A stretch of 58,507 nucleotides of DNA, taken from Symsagittifera roscoffensis. Taxonomy: Eukaryota > Xenacoelomorpha > Acoela > Convolutidae. This document shows positions 45,701 to 57,278 of this stretch, one piece after another. The stretch covers positions 1 to 58,507 of the forward strand of contig NW_026971317.1 in assembly GCF_963678635.1 (NCBI RefSeq). The letters run 5' to 3'. Position 1 is the stretch's first letter. Each line of letters begins with the position of its first letter. The notes beneath the pieces were generated by a model. That model was not told the DNA's origin. It was given only the letters and a program-made list of their open reading frames with translations, and searched no databases. Both the position numbers and the translations under genes were made by a program.

Positions 45701-46352
45701 CTTGTTCAGTTCAGGATTGATCATGTATCCTGCAGGTATGAACACGTTCAGTTCAGGTATGATCATGTATCCTGCAGGTATGAACTTGTTCAGTTCAGGT
45801 ATGATCAGGTATCCTGCAGGTGTGAGCATGTTCAGTTCAGGCTTGATCATGTATCCTGCAGGTATGATCATATTCAATTCAGGCATGATCATGTATCCTG
45901 CAGGTATGAACACGTTCAGTTCAGGTATGATCATATATCCTGCAGGTACGAGCATGTTCAGCTCACGTATGATCATGTGTCCTGCACGTATGAGTATGTT
46001 CAGTTCGGGTAAGATCGTGTATCCTGCAGGTACGAGCATGTTCAGTTCAGGTATCATCATGTATCCTGCAGGTACGAGCATGTTCAGTTCAGCTATGATC
46101 ATGTATCCTGCAGGTACGAGCATGCTCAGCTCAGGTATGATCAGGTATCCTGCAGGTGTGTGCATGTTCAGTTTAGGCATGATCATGTATTCTGCAGGTG
46201 TGAGCATATATATTGTTAGCAAACCTGATGCAGGTCTGATACAGGTATGTGCAGGCTGAAAATAGACATGCTTCAGATCTGCTACTGACATGAAAATTGT
46301 ATGATTTTATGGTGATCAGATATGAGTTTGATAAAAAAAAGTTCGGTACGGG
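42721..46352. mobile_element. TIR-bounded insertion carrying the 42-bp minisatellite
   Basis: Ends CCCGTACTGAACTTTTT (42,721-42,737) and AAAAAGTTCGGTACGGG (46,336-46,352) are inverted copies with one mismatch in 17. The paralogous locus at 31,120 has no such sequence. About 360 bp of unique left DNA and 130 bp of right DNA flank the array. No transposase frame is seen; a possible 2-bp AG duplication at the ends is not decisive. Confidence 0.6.
43082..46207 (+). repeat. 42-bp minisatellite, about 75 copies
   Basis: The unit reads TCCTGCAGGTAYGARCATGY then TCAGTTCAGGTATGATCATG and TA. Each unit has an 8-bp palindrome CCTGCAGG, a 10-bp GARCATGYTC and often CATGATCATG. Because 42 is 14 codons and the unit lacks stops in several frames, long frames exist on both strands (for example 43,901-45,388 minus and 44,793-46,259 plus). 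These give 14-residue repeats and are best seen as artefacts. Blocks of about 11 and 20 units are themselves repeated. Confidence 0.95.
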
Positions 46353-47039
46353 AGTAACTCACTGCCTAGATTAGCGACAAACAGTGGTTGCTCTGAAAAC
46401 GAACGAGGTCATTGGAACAGGTCTGTGCTGTATTTTTATATGGCTTAATCTTTTACTGCAGTATGGGAAAGGTGAGCGCTTTCTTAAAAGGTTTATACTG
46501 AGGTTGAGCCGCAAGGCGGCTTGCGTATTCAAACAGCATTCAATATGGCTTTCTTTCTAGTTATTCGCGCTGTCTCACAATTCAAGTCGCGTTGTTTGTG
46601 TTGTGTATCAGAACTTTTTCAAGGAGAAATCCAACTCCAGAGAAGAATTCTTGAGGATTATTACCGAACATAATTAAATTGATTTTGCCAGATGCGAAAA
46701 CAAATCAGCATGGCCAGGTGACTAGCTGGCGTAAAATAGGAAATCGACGTTGCCATTGTTTTGATTTTTTCATTTTAGGTTACCGAATGTGGATTTCTTG
46801 GTAGCTATTTTTTTTTCTGCATCCGAACACTGAAGAAACAAAGCTTAGACGATGCATTGTTTTTTATGATTTTTGTTCGCCACCTACACCTGGTGTGACC
46901 AATAAATCCTGTTCAACGTGTGACCACAAAAACAAGGTCACAATTGTGGCCTTAGACCGGTAACGTTTCTGTTATGTGAACTACTTCGTCGCCACTTACG
47001 ATTAAATCTTTTAAGTTACTTGAATCTTTTCTTATCACT
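46353..47039 (+). repeat. Duplicated non-coding blocks upstream of gag, copy 2
   Basis: 46,420-46,556 corresponds to 31,130-31,262, and 46,557-46,980 to 33,781-34,200. Here they are contiguous, which gives the uninterrupted form of the locus split by the 2.5-kb insertion. No frame is supported. Confidence 0.65.
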
Positions 47040-48160
47040 GTTGTATTACTCACAGACTTAGTTGAACAAAATATCAAAGAACGGTTTCATCAGTTCCTCA
47101 TGACCGTGACTTTTTAAGAAAACGTAAGCCCAGAAATCACCCTGGATGATCTAAAAGCAGTCTTAAAGAAACCGTTGCCAAGAGCAGAAAAACCCAGAGA
47201 AAACGAAAAAGTGATGCGAGAAAGCGAGGGAATTCAGGAACAAGGTGGTAGAAGACAAGGTTGTCCTGAATTATGGAGAAAAAATTAAAAGAAGGCGAAC
47301 AATTGGCCACAATATTTATTAAAAGGAGGCACAGAAGCGTTTAGAATAAAAATTTATAAGTAGCATTGAAAACAGAGGGAAAGAAAAAACCTTAATGTTG
47401 AGATATTGAAACAACGTTTCAAAAAAATTGCACTGTTGGCGACAGAAGCTTTCGAAAGGGTGAAAAGAATGAGTATGAAAACACATGCTATCCAACGGGC
47501 AGGAGTTAGAACAAACATTGGAATCATTTCACGACGCCTTGCCTGCTCAAGCAGCAAAGTCTGAACTCGGAACATAGAGGGCTAATAAGTGAGAGACCTC
47601 TTCATTTCAAAGATGCGGATTGCATTGTTTCAGGTTATTTTTATATACTAGATAATGTCGCCGGATGAAGTACTGAAAAGTGCTTTGAGTTCGAGTAGAG
47701 CAAAAACAATCACAATTGCGTTTCAAAACACAAACGCAGCAACTGCAGGAACAAGTCACTCTGCATGGACGGCCACCAAGCCAAAGCAGAAGCCCAAATT
47801 GGCAGTTGGGAGTTGGATCCAGAACAACAGAAAATTTTTAGAAATCAGGTCAAGAGGAGGCAAACCGATGTTAGGGACAGCAGTAGATCATGCTTGGAGA
47901 AAACCGTGCAATAGATGTAAAGAAATTTGTTTTTAATTGGCGCCTGAAATATGCCCCGCTGTGGTAAAGACATGTAAAAACTCCAATAAACAAATTCACT
48001 TTGCGAAAATGTGTCATTCAAAGCCAGTTAGCAAAGTCACAAAGGAGGCAGAAGTTGCAGACATGGAAGGTAACTTGATACAAGAACCTGATTCAAACGA
48101 CGGGTTAAAAAAAATACAAACCACATCAACAAAAAAAAAGAACAAATTTTACACAGCATA
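47040..48160 (+). pseudogene. Gag fragment of the second gypsy lineage, unit 5 (longest gag)
   Basis: The only copy with an upstream gag part. Coding-like stretches run from 47,390, including VRDLFISKMRIA (about 47,590-47,625). Then 47,655-47,936 reads MSPDEVLKSAL and a Q/N/A-rich linker. The zinc region has C-x2-C (PCNRCKE) and a degraded second half, KTCKNSNKQIHFAKMCHSKP, where C-x2-C has become C-x2-N but the H-x4-C is kept. An acidic tail ends at about 48,090. Two frames are joined at a stop near 47,936. Confidence 0.7.
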
Positions 48161-48269
48161 ACTAACAATATGGTCGAACTCCTTAGAAAAACAGAAACAT
48201 CGTCCAATAGTTAAAAAAAGTTACATACAACAAGCTCCACAATTAAAAAAATCACATGGTTCAATCCGT

Positions 48270-49690
48270 TGCTTAGGATTGACAATCGGATTATCAACAC
48301 GACTGTTGACACTGAAAGTCCAAATTTGTTTCTAAATTGGGCAACTAAAAGAAAAAAACGGAAAAATCAAAAAGAACGAAATTCAACTCAGCTGAAAAAA
48401 GCAACTTACCAGAGCAGTTATTGATTATAACCAACATTCGATTCTGATACCGGCAGCCTTTAAATCTGACCCTTGTCTAGCGGGCAGTGAAGAGTAAGAC
48501 GCCACCTTTCACTTAACAGAAAGTCGCACTAGTTGAATTATGGGTTTGGGTTTGCAAATCGAAGTGATGATCCAAACTACACAGAAGTCTGCTCCTAAAC
48601 AGAGAATACGTGTGTCGTTCTTCTGTGTGAGCAGGCAGAAGGTTGGAAACTACATTTTGAATGAAAAATCGAGGAAGGTTTGATAATCAAGGAGAGTCAA
48701 AAAATCATGTGATTAACACAAATTTAACCTATCATTTTGTCCAACCCAGAAGAAAGGAAAAAAATTTTTACATCTTCAAGAAAAGATTGAACAACAGCAA
48801 AACAAGATCCACAAATATATTAATGAAATCGTTGAAAACGTTGAATAGTTTTGACAATCAGATTATAAGTATGACTGTTGACCCTAGAGTTCTACAATTG
48901 TTTCTGAGTTGGGCAACTAAGAAACAAAAACGGAAAAAGAAAACGGGCCAATATCAACCCAGTTGAACAGTGCAAGTTACCAATGCATTTTTCGATTGTA
49001 ACACTTTCCCGATTATGATACACGGAGTTTCGAAGAGAGATATTCTTTCAGTGAGCTGGGAATTGTTAGAAGCAACCTTTCACTTAACAGAAAAAGGCTC
49101 TAGATAAAATCTGAGTCAAAGTTTGCAAACCAAAATGATGATCAGAACTACAGGGAAATCAGCTCGGCTCCTAAACAGAGCTACTATGTTAGCGGTCGAA
49201 AAATTTGGATACATAACTTTATATGATAATTTAAGAATTGATTGATCGTCAAGGTGAGTAAAAAAGCATTTGGTTAATACCAAGTTAGAATATCCATTAT
49301 TTAACGCTCAAAAAAAGGAAAAAAATATGAAAACAAATTCGCGAAAAGGTTCAACATCAACAAGATGATATTCTGAGAAGGTCACAATGAACGTCTAGAA
49401 AAATATACAAGATGATGATCAGAACTACAGGGAAATCGACCCGGCTCCTAAACAGAGCTACTATGTTAGCGGTCGAAAAGGTTAGATACAACACTTTATA
49501 TGATAATTTCAGAATTGATTGATCGTCGCGGTGAGTAAAAAAGCAGTTGGTTAATACCAAGTTAGAGTATCCATTATTCACCGCTCAAAAAAAGGAAAAA
49601 AATATGAAAACAAATTCGCGAAAAGGTTCAACATCAACAAGATGATACTCTCAGAAGGTCACAATGAATGTCTAGAAAAATATACCAGAA
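48270..49690 (+). pseudogene. Duplicated protease-like segments
   Basis: Protease scraps at 48,290-48,560 and 48,840-49,260. The second has DNQIISMTVDPRVLQLFLSW, in which the catalytic D-T-G has become D-P-R. A direct duplication of about 276 bp (49,134 onward against 49,410 onward) repeats the following linker. A 101-codon frame at 48,661-48,966 spans linker and protease. No activity is possible. Confidence 0.6.
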
Positions 49691-50350
49691 ACTTCCATGC
49701 CCGATTGTGATCACAGTGAAAAAGATGATTAAAAAAATTGACACTAAGCAAAACCAAATAACAGACAATTTGAAAATAAGTTTCAAAAGCCCGAAGTAGA
49801 GGGGTTGTTGGACCGATAAATCAGATTGTAATCTCAAATGGCTGCAGAAACAGCGTAATAATGCAATTTCAACACAATTGTGGAAACCATAACAGGAGCG
49901 TTTATGCTCCTACAAAGTTGTATGGTCAGTGTTCCGGAATGCAATGGATAAAATAATTAACAGAGCCAAAAACAGTTTTTGCTTTTTGAAGAATTTTTTA
50001 TTCGTTTCAAAAAGGTGGTGGATACAAATATCTTAATTGTTTCGAAAGAGTTGTCGCACCGAGTTGATTTCCAAAGATAAGTGGCTGGATCGCTTACGCA
50101 ATGTTGTCGAAAGCACCATCTTCAAGGCTTCGATCTCATGAACGCAACAACCATTCCACTATGAAACCAGATGGCAGTGGTAGATGACTGCACTCTGGTT
50201 GACTGTTATTTAGCCGTCAGCTGGCAACTGAGGCCAGTGGTAACAAAAAGAATTGATCGTGGATAACCTGGCCAAGAGGCTATGCTGGATGTGTCCAATT
50301 ACTCTTCGTGCAGCCTTTGGCGAAAATATATTGTGATTTCAAGAGAATAA
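49690..50350 (+). pseudogene. RT and integrase fragments, unit 5
   Basis: The RT region 49,690-50,040 starts with a CPIVITVKK-type block and continues to an YGQCSGMQWI-like remnant. The integrase zinc region (50,160-50,340) is recognisable from its match to 53,220-53,385, which includes the W-x-x-D-x-C part. It is joined to gag at 50,351. Confidence 0.6.
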
Positions 50351-51644
50351 TGTAGAAGCTGCACCAGAAAAGGTACGAACACTAAAACCATCAGGTTCTA
50401 CCGAGTTTTGATCTCGCAGCACTAGAAGGCAAATTGGCGAGAGATAATTTTATCTCAAAGATGGGGATTGCAAGGCTACATGATACTTTTAAGTTTGAGA
50501 AAAGGTGCCCTGTTGAACACTTAAAAAAGCTATGAACTTTGAGCAAAGAAAAAAATTGCAATTGGGCTTCTAAACATAAATGCGGATGCTGCAGGAACAA
50601 GTCACTTTGCCTGAACGCCAATCAAATAAAAGCAAGAGTCCAAATTAGCAGTTAGGTCAATCAGAGATCAGGTCAGGAGGACCAAACCGATTTCAGGAAC
50701 TGCAGTAGATACGGTTTGCAAAAGAAACCGTATATTAGATGTGGTATAATTTAGTCAGGCGAGCGCCGAAAAATTGCCCCGCTACGGTAAAGACTTGCAA
50801 GAACTGCAAGAAAACCAAATCATTCAGCAAAAGAGACAGAAGAGGTAGAACGTTCAGAGGAGGAGTGTTTTTTGAAACAAGACTTTGATTCATGCGATAG
50901 CTTCAAAGCAATTAAGGTAAGAACCACACCAACAAAAGAAAGTGAACACTATATTCAGAGAATAATGAACAATAACAACGCATTTCGAAAAAAAAATCAG
51001 AAACAAGGTCTACTGGTAAAGAAAAACTACAAAAAAGGAGATCCACAAATAAATTAAAGAAATCGTTGAAAACAGTGGTTAGTTTGACAACAAATTATCA
51101 GCAGGAATGTTGAACCTGGACTTCTACAAATATTTCTGCAACAAAAAAACAAAAACAGAAAAAGAAATCGGGCGGAATTCAATCCAGCTGAAAAGTGGAA
51201 CTTTCAAGCGCATTTTTACATTGTAACACATAACTGATTAAGATGCACGGAGTCCTGAAAGGGGATATTTGTTCAGCTGGCTGGGAATTGATAGAAGCAT
51301 TTTTTACCTTAACAGAAAAAGGCACTGGATAAACTTTGAGTCTAGATTTGCATATCAAAGTGATGATCAGAACTATAGAGAAGTCGGCTCCTAAATAGAT
51401 ATCAAGGTTTGACAAGATTATGTGTGAGCAGTCAAAAGGTAGGAAACAACTTTCTTATATGAAAACTCAAAATTTCTTTGGTAGTCAAGAAAAGTAACAA
51501 AGCATGTGGTTAATACCAAATTAAAACACTCAATTTTTCCCACTCACAAAAGGAAGAAGAATATCTTTAAAAAATCATGAAAAGGTTTAACATAAGCAAA
51601 ATGGTACTCTCAGAAGTTCACAAGGTACGTCTAGAAAAAAGTTG
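50351..51644 (+). pseudogene. Gag-PR fragments, unit 6
   Basis: Gag 50,380-51,060 with an RDNFISKMGIARLHD-like start and an acidic end (50,850-50,900). Protease-like 51,070-51,420 includes a HGVLKGDICSAGWELIEA stretch at 51,240-51,300 and stops before RT. The sequence 50,556-51,640 is directly repeated at 51,645-52,670. Confidence 0.62.
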
Positions 51645-53385
51645 CAATTGCGCTTGAAAAGATAAATGCGGAAGCTGCAGGAACAAGTAACTTTGCCTGA
51701 ACGCCAATCAAAAAAAAGCAAGAGTCCAAATTATTAGTTAGGTCAATCAGAGTTCAGGTCAAGAGGAGCAAACCGATTTCAGGAACTGCAGTAGATCCAG
51801 TGTGGAAAGGAAACCGTTTAATAGATATGATTTAAATTCTTCAGGCGAGCACTTGAAAAAGGGCCAGCTATGGAAAAGACATTTAAGAACTGCAAATATC
51901 TAAATAATTTAGCAAAAGAGACAGTAGAGGTAGAAAGTTCAGACGAGGAGTGTTTTTTGAAACAAGACTTTGTTTCATGCGTTGGCTTCAAACAATGAAG
52001 ATAAGAACCACACCAGCAAAAGAAACTGAACAGTATATTTGGAGATTAATGAACTATAACGACGCATTTCGAAAAAAACAGAAACCAAGTCTAGTGGTAG
52101 AGAAAAACAACTACAAAACAGGAGATCCACAAATAAATTAATGAAATCGTTAAAAACGTTGGTTGGTTTGACAACAAATTATCAGCATGAATGTTGAACC
52201 TGGACTTCTACAATTGTTTCTTTAATGGGCAATCAAAAAACAAAAAACGGAAAAAGACACCGGGCGAAATTCAATCCAACTGAAAAGTGGAACTTTCAAG
52301 CGCATTTTTCCATTGTAACACATAGCTGATTAAGATGCACGGAGTCCTGAAAGGGGATGTTTGTTCAGCTGGCTGGGAATTGATAGAAGCAACTTTTAAC
52401 TTAACAGAAAAAGGAACTGAACAAACTCTGAGTCTAGATTTGCATATCAAAGTGATGATCAGAACTATAGAGAAGTCGGCTCCTAAACAAATATCTAAGT
52501 TTGACAAGATTTTGTGTGAGCAGTCAGAAGGTTGGAAACAACTTTCTTATATGAAAATTCAAGAATTGTTTGGCAGATTTTTCGTGCTCATAAAAAGAAG
52601 AAGAATATCTTTAAAAAATCATGAAAAGGTTTAACATAAGCAAAATGGTACTCTCAGAAGGTCACAAGCTACGTCTAGAAAAACTTAAAAGAGACTGCTT
52701 CCTTGCTTGATTGTAATTACAGTGAAAAAGATGAGTCAAAAAAAATGACGCTAAGCAAAACTAACTAACAGGCAACTTAAAAACATATATCAAAATCCCG
52801 AAGTACGCGAAATGTTGAACCTGTAAGCCAGATTGTAGTTTCAAGTTGTCTGCAGAAACAGCGTAACAGTGCAATTGGCAATTTCATCACAGTTGGGCGG
52901 AGCGCAATAGGCCCATATATGGCCCCTACAAACTTCTATAGTCTAACTGTCAGCAGATTTCCACAATGCAATGTATATAATCAATAACAGAGCCAAAAAA
53001 AAATTCCTTTTGAAGGACAGTTTATTTCTTTCAAAAAACTGTTCGTTAAAAAAAATATTATTTAATTATTTCGAAAGAGCTGTCGCGCTTGTTGGCCCAG
53101 TTGATTTCCAAAGACAAGTGGCTGGATCGCTTTCGCAGAGTTGTTCAAAGCAACAGTCGTCAAGGCTTCGAGCTCATGAGCTCAATTATCATTCAACTAT
53201 GAAACCAGATAGCAGTGGTAGATGACTGCATCCTAGTTGACGGTCCTTTAGCAGTCAGCTGGCAACTGAGGCCAGTGGTAACAAAAAATCGTGGACAATG
53301 GGGCCAAGAGACTATGCTGGATGTGTCCAAATAATTGTCGTGGAGCCATAGGCAAAAAAAACGTTGTGATTTTAGCTGAATAATG
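51645..53385 (+). pseudogene. Gag-PR-RT-IN fragment set, unit 7
   Basis: Gag 51,645-52,140, protease-like 52,150-52,560, RT 52,640-53,000 and integrase zinc region 53,080-53,385. A 99-codon frame, 52,335-52,634, is open through the protease C-terminal part and reads MHGVLKGDVCSAGWELIEA. It is repeated almost unchanged at 56,190-56,444. RT lacks the active-site loop. Confidence 0.65.
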
Positions 53386-54730
53386 TAGAAGCTGCATCAG
53401 AAATGGTACTAACACTAGAAAAATCAAGTTCTACCGAGTTCTGATCTCGGAGAATCAAAATAGCAGGAGACATATTCATTTCAAAGATGGGGATTGCAAT
53501 GCAAAAGGATACTTTTACGTTTGAGACAATGTCACCGGCTGATGTACTGAAAAAAAGTTCTGATCTCGGAGCACTAGAAAGAAAAATAGCGAGACACACT
53601 TTTACTTCAAAGATGAGGATTGCAGAACTACAGGGTACTTCGAAGTTTGAGACAATGATGTCCCCAGTTGAACAATAAAAAAGCTATGAACTATGAGCAA
53701 AGAAAAAAAATTGCAATTGCGTTTGAAAACACAAATCCAGAAGCTGAGAAACAAGTAATTTTGCCTCGACGCCAATCATATCGAAGCAAGATTCCAAATT
53801 GGCAGGTGGGAGTTGGAACCACAACAACAGAAAATCATATAGAGATCAGGTCAGGAGGACCAAACCAATTTCAGGAACTGCAGTAGATCTGGTTTGGAAA
53901 AGGAACCGTGTAACAGATGTTTCTGAGTTGGTCAACTAAGAAACATAAATGGAAAACGACATCGGGCGAAATTCAATCAAGCTGAAGAGTGAAATTTACT
54001 AGTGCTTTTTTCGATGGCAACTCATACCCGATTATAATACACGGAGGCTTGGAAGGGGATATTCGTTCAAAGGGCTGGGAAATTTTAAGAGAAAAAGGCA
54101 CTAGATAAAATCTGAGTCTAGATTTGCAAACCAAAGTGATAATCAGAACTACAGAAAAATCGGCTCCTTAACAGCGACCGAGGTTTGACGTGCTATTATT
54201 TGAGCAGTCAAAAGAATAGAAACAATTTTTTTAATGAGAATCTAAGAATTGTCTGATTGTCTAGGGGAGTCAAAATTCATGTGGTTATTACCAACTTAAA
54301 GTATCCATTAATCCCCGCTCAAAAAAGGAAGAAGAATGTCTTTACAAATTCTTGAAAAGGTTCATCTTAAGCAAAATGTTACTCTCAGAAGGTCACAAGG
54401 AACAAGGAAAATTTTTTAAAAAAGACTGCTTCCTTGCCTGATTGTAATTACAGTGAAAAAGATGATTCATAAAAACTGACGCTAATTGAAACCAACTAAA
54501 AGGCAGTTTCTTAAAAGTATCAAATGCCCAAAATAGACGAACTGCTGGACGGGTTAGCCAGAATTTAGTTTCAAATTAGCTGCAGAAACAGCGTAACAGT
54601 GCAATTCCATCAGATTTGGGGGAAGTGCAACAGGATCGTATATGCTCCCTATAATGTTCTATGGTCTAGCTGACATGTCAGCAGGGTTCCAGATTGCAAG
54701 GGATATTATCAATAACAGAGCGAATAATCA
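53386..54730 (+). pseudogene. Gag-PR-RT fragment set, unit 8
   Basis: Starts at the common IN-to-gag junction. Gag (53,428-53,930) contains a direct internal duplication of about 115 bp: two LxSxxADVL/SKM segments, 53,436-53,552 and 53,553-53,660. The protease scrap (53,925-54,240) and RT (54,400-54,730) follow. At 54,731 the array is interrupted by unique DNA. Confidence 0.65.
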
Positions 54731-55182
54731 TGGACGAGTGCCGGTATCAGCTGATTGCCACCATTGGACACATCGAACTATCCATTAATTGTGGTGGTTT
54801 TGATCATTTCGGAAAACTTATTAGACACAAATACAGGCAACGTGCCGGTAGAATTCAATCATTGTAGCACAGTAGTACTATTTGTTCACATGAATGATTT
54901 TTTCAATTTTAATTGCCAGGGATTTATGAATATCAAGACTGAGACAGCTCGCTAAAAATGATGCTTGGAACTCAAGCTTGGGAACTGAAAGAATTTTCTT
55001 CGGCGCTATTCTAGTTTTCCAAAAATTAGAGCAATTTTGTCTTTATTTGTAACGAAGGAGCGACCAAGCAAGAAAGCAACCAATTAAAGGACATCTTGAG
55101 AACTGTCATCAAACCTATCGATATCTATTTTTCAAACGGTGTCGAGGAAAGAGCGAGAGTCTGTTAAACGGCCAAGTTTTGG
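54731..55182. other. Unique island in the array, left part; nothing recognised
   Basis: A 66-codon plus-strand frame at 54,755-54,955 shows no known family. No repeat partner is seen in the window. Confidence 0.4.
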
Positions 55183-55395
55183 TTAACCAGTATGCATTTC
55201 TAGGAAATTCTTCTGAAGCTCACCTGACAATGTTTTGTCCCATTTTTGGCTAGAAACACGCCAAACATCTTTCAGTAAAAGCCGGGCATGACCGGCGACC
55301 GGGTCGCGTCGAAAACCGACCAAACTAATCGGGTCGAAAATTGACGAGAAGTAGCTTAAGACGGTGCGCTGCATAAATTGTTTACGCCACGACTA
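55183..55395 (-). pseudogene. BEL/Pao retrotransposon pol fragment
   Basis: The minus strand reads TVLSYFSSIFDPISLV, then ARLLLKDVWR, then KWDKTLSGELQKNFLEMHTG. This is the conserved segment between RT and RNase H in BEL/Pao elements (S-x-x-D-P-L-G, L-L-x-D-x-W, W-D-x-x-L). The usual residues after the D-P are replaced by an insertion GFRRDPVAGH. Only about 65 codons remain, with a stop at each side. Confidence 0.75.
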
Positions 55396-55497
55396 ATACT
55401 TGAGGTATCATTTGTGTTGTCTCACTTAAAAACTAGTACGTCTGCGGCCATGGCAACGTTTAAACTGATTTACTTTACAAACTAAATCTTGCTGTTT
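55396..55497. other. Spacer ending in a 3' splice-site-like sequence
   Basis: The sequence up to 55,500 is AT-rich and ends CTTGCTGTTTTCAG, a good metazoan acceptor. Confidence 0.35.
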
Positions 55498-55500
55498 TCA

Positions 55501-55692
55501 GGATTCAAATTTCCTGCTAAATTTGGAACATTGATGACAAACTCGGTTGTTCTAAACCCTCATAGACTCAACAAACTTACAAGGTGTTCGCTCAATTTTA
55601 GCGCTGCGTTCAGATCGGCGATAGAACCTAAGAGGTCAATCATACACAAAATATCTAGGACAGCAGATGCAGCAGCTGGAAGTGTGTCGTAG
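55501..55692 (+). CDS. Possible terminal exon, unknown protein
   Basis: After the acceptor-like TTTTCAG at 55,494-55,500, an open frame runs to the TAG ending at 55,692. It gives about 63 residues, GFKFPAKFGTLMTNS through a basic segment (IEPKRSIIHKIS) to TADAAAGSVS. No family is recognised. It could be a true last exon or chance; no polyadenylation signal stands out. Confidence 0.3.
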   Translation, partial: GFKFPAKFGTLMTNSVVLNPHRLNKLTRCSLNFSAAFRSAIEPKRSIIHKISRTADAAAGSVS

Positions 55693-56037
55693 TTATCTCT
55701 TGCGGTTTGCTGAAGCGTAAACTTTCTACATGTGTGGGAGTCTCGAGCTCCAAATATATAATTAATCTAAGGAAAAATTAGTCTAATTAGTCTCATTCAC
55801 AACCATTGTGGGGTCCTCCCCCACAAAAAAGGCAAAAAACGTTGATCGATTGCTCCTACAACTAGCAAGAACCTTCCGTCTTTGTCAGCTAAAGCCGTAT
55901 AATTGAATTGTCTGAACTGTAGAACTCGTATTGAGCTGTGTAGCAGATCAGGATTAACCAAAGTAGTATAGCTAACTTACACTGGGATCGGAGGGGGGGG
56001 GGGGTGATCCCGGGAGGGGTCATTGCGAATGAAATTG
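55693..56037. other. Unique spacer with a 13-bp G-run
   Basis: No frame. A G-run lies at about 55,992-56,004, just before the array resumes near 56,038. Confidence 0.45.
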
Positions 56038-57278
56038 AGATCCCAACTGTTGACCCTGGAATTCTGCAATGGTTTCTGAATTGGTCAACTAAGAAACAGA
56101 AAAGGAAAATGAAAACAACCGAAATTCAATCCATCTGAAAAGTGGAACTTTCAAGCGCATTTCTCCATTGTAACACATAGCTGATGAAGATGCACGGAGT
56201 CCTGAAAGGGGATGTTTGTTCAGCTGGCTGGGAATTGATAGAAGCAACTTTTAACTTAACAGAAAAAGGCACTGAACAAACTCTGAGTCTAGATTTGCGT
56301 ATCAAAGTGATGATCAGAACTATAGAGAAGTCGGCTCCTAAACAGATATCTAAGTTTGACAAGATTTTGTGTGAGCAGTCAGAAGGTTGGAAACAACTTT
56401 CTTATATGAAAATTCAAGAATTGTTTGGTAGACAAGGAAAATAACAAAGCATGTGGTTAATACCAAAAAAAGGTACTCATTTTTTCCTGCTCAAAAAAGG
56501 AAGAAGAATATCTTTAAAAAATCATGAAAAAGTTTAACAAAAGCAAAATGGTACTCTCAGAAGGTCACAAGCTACGTCTAGAAAAACTTAAAAGAGACTG
56601 CTTCCTTGCTTGATTGTAATTACAGTGAAAAAGATGAGTCAATAAAAATGACGCTAAGCAAAACTAACTAACAGGCAACTTAAAAACATATATTAAAATC
56701 CCGAAGTAGGCGAAATGTTGAACCTGTAAGCCAGATTGTAGTTTCAAGTTGTCTGCAGAAACAGCGTAACAGTGCAATTGGCAATTTCATCACAGTTGGG
56801 CGGAGCGCAATAGGCCCATATATGGCCCCTACAAACTTCTATAGTCTAACTGTCAGCAGATTTCCACAATGCAATGAATATAATCAATAACAGAGCCAAA
56901 AAAATTTCCTTTTGAAGGACAGCTTCTATCTTTCAACAAACTGTTCGCTAAAAAAAATATTATTTAATTATTTCGAAAGAGCTGTCGCGCTTGTTGGCCC
57001 AGTTGATTTCCAAAGACAAGTGGCTGGATCGCTTTCGCAAAGCAACAGTCGCCAAGGCTTCGAGCTCATGAGCTCAATTATCATTCAACTATGAAAACAG
57101 ATAGCAGTGGTAGATGACTGCATCCTAGTTGACGGTCCTTTAGCATTCAGCTGGCAACTGAGGCCAGTGGTAACAAAAAATCGTGGACAATGGGGCCAAG
57201 AGACTATGCTGGATGTGTCCAAATAATTGTCGTGGAGCCATAGGCAAAAAAAACGTTGTGATTTTAGCTGAATAATGT
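56038..57278 (+). pseudogene. PR-RT-IN fragment set, unit 9
   Basis: Duplicate of about 52,180-53,385, shifted by roughly 3.85-3.89 kb. The protease-like frame 56,190-56,444 is open, and RT (56,570-56,940) and the integrase zinc region (57,110-57,278) are as broken as in unit 7. Confidence 0.68.

Noticed and set aside
44793-46259. 488-codon plus-strand frame in the minisatellite
   Set aside because: Same artefact; competing frames of similar length overlap it.
51179-52507. Minus-strand frames of 78 codons repeated at 51,415, 52,507 and 56,362
   Set aside because: They are the antisense of the duplicated protease-like segment, which reads sensibly on the plus strand.
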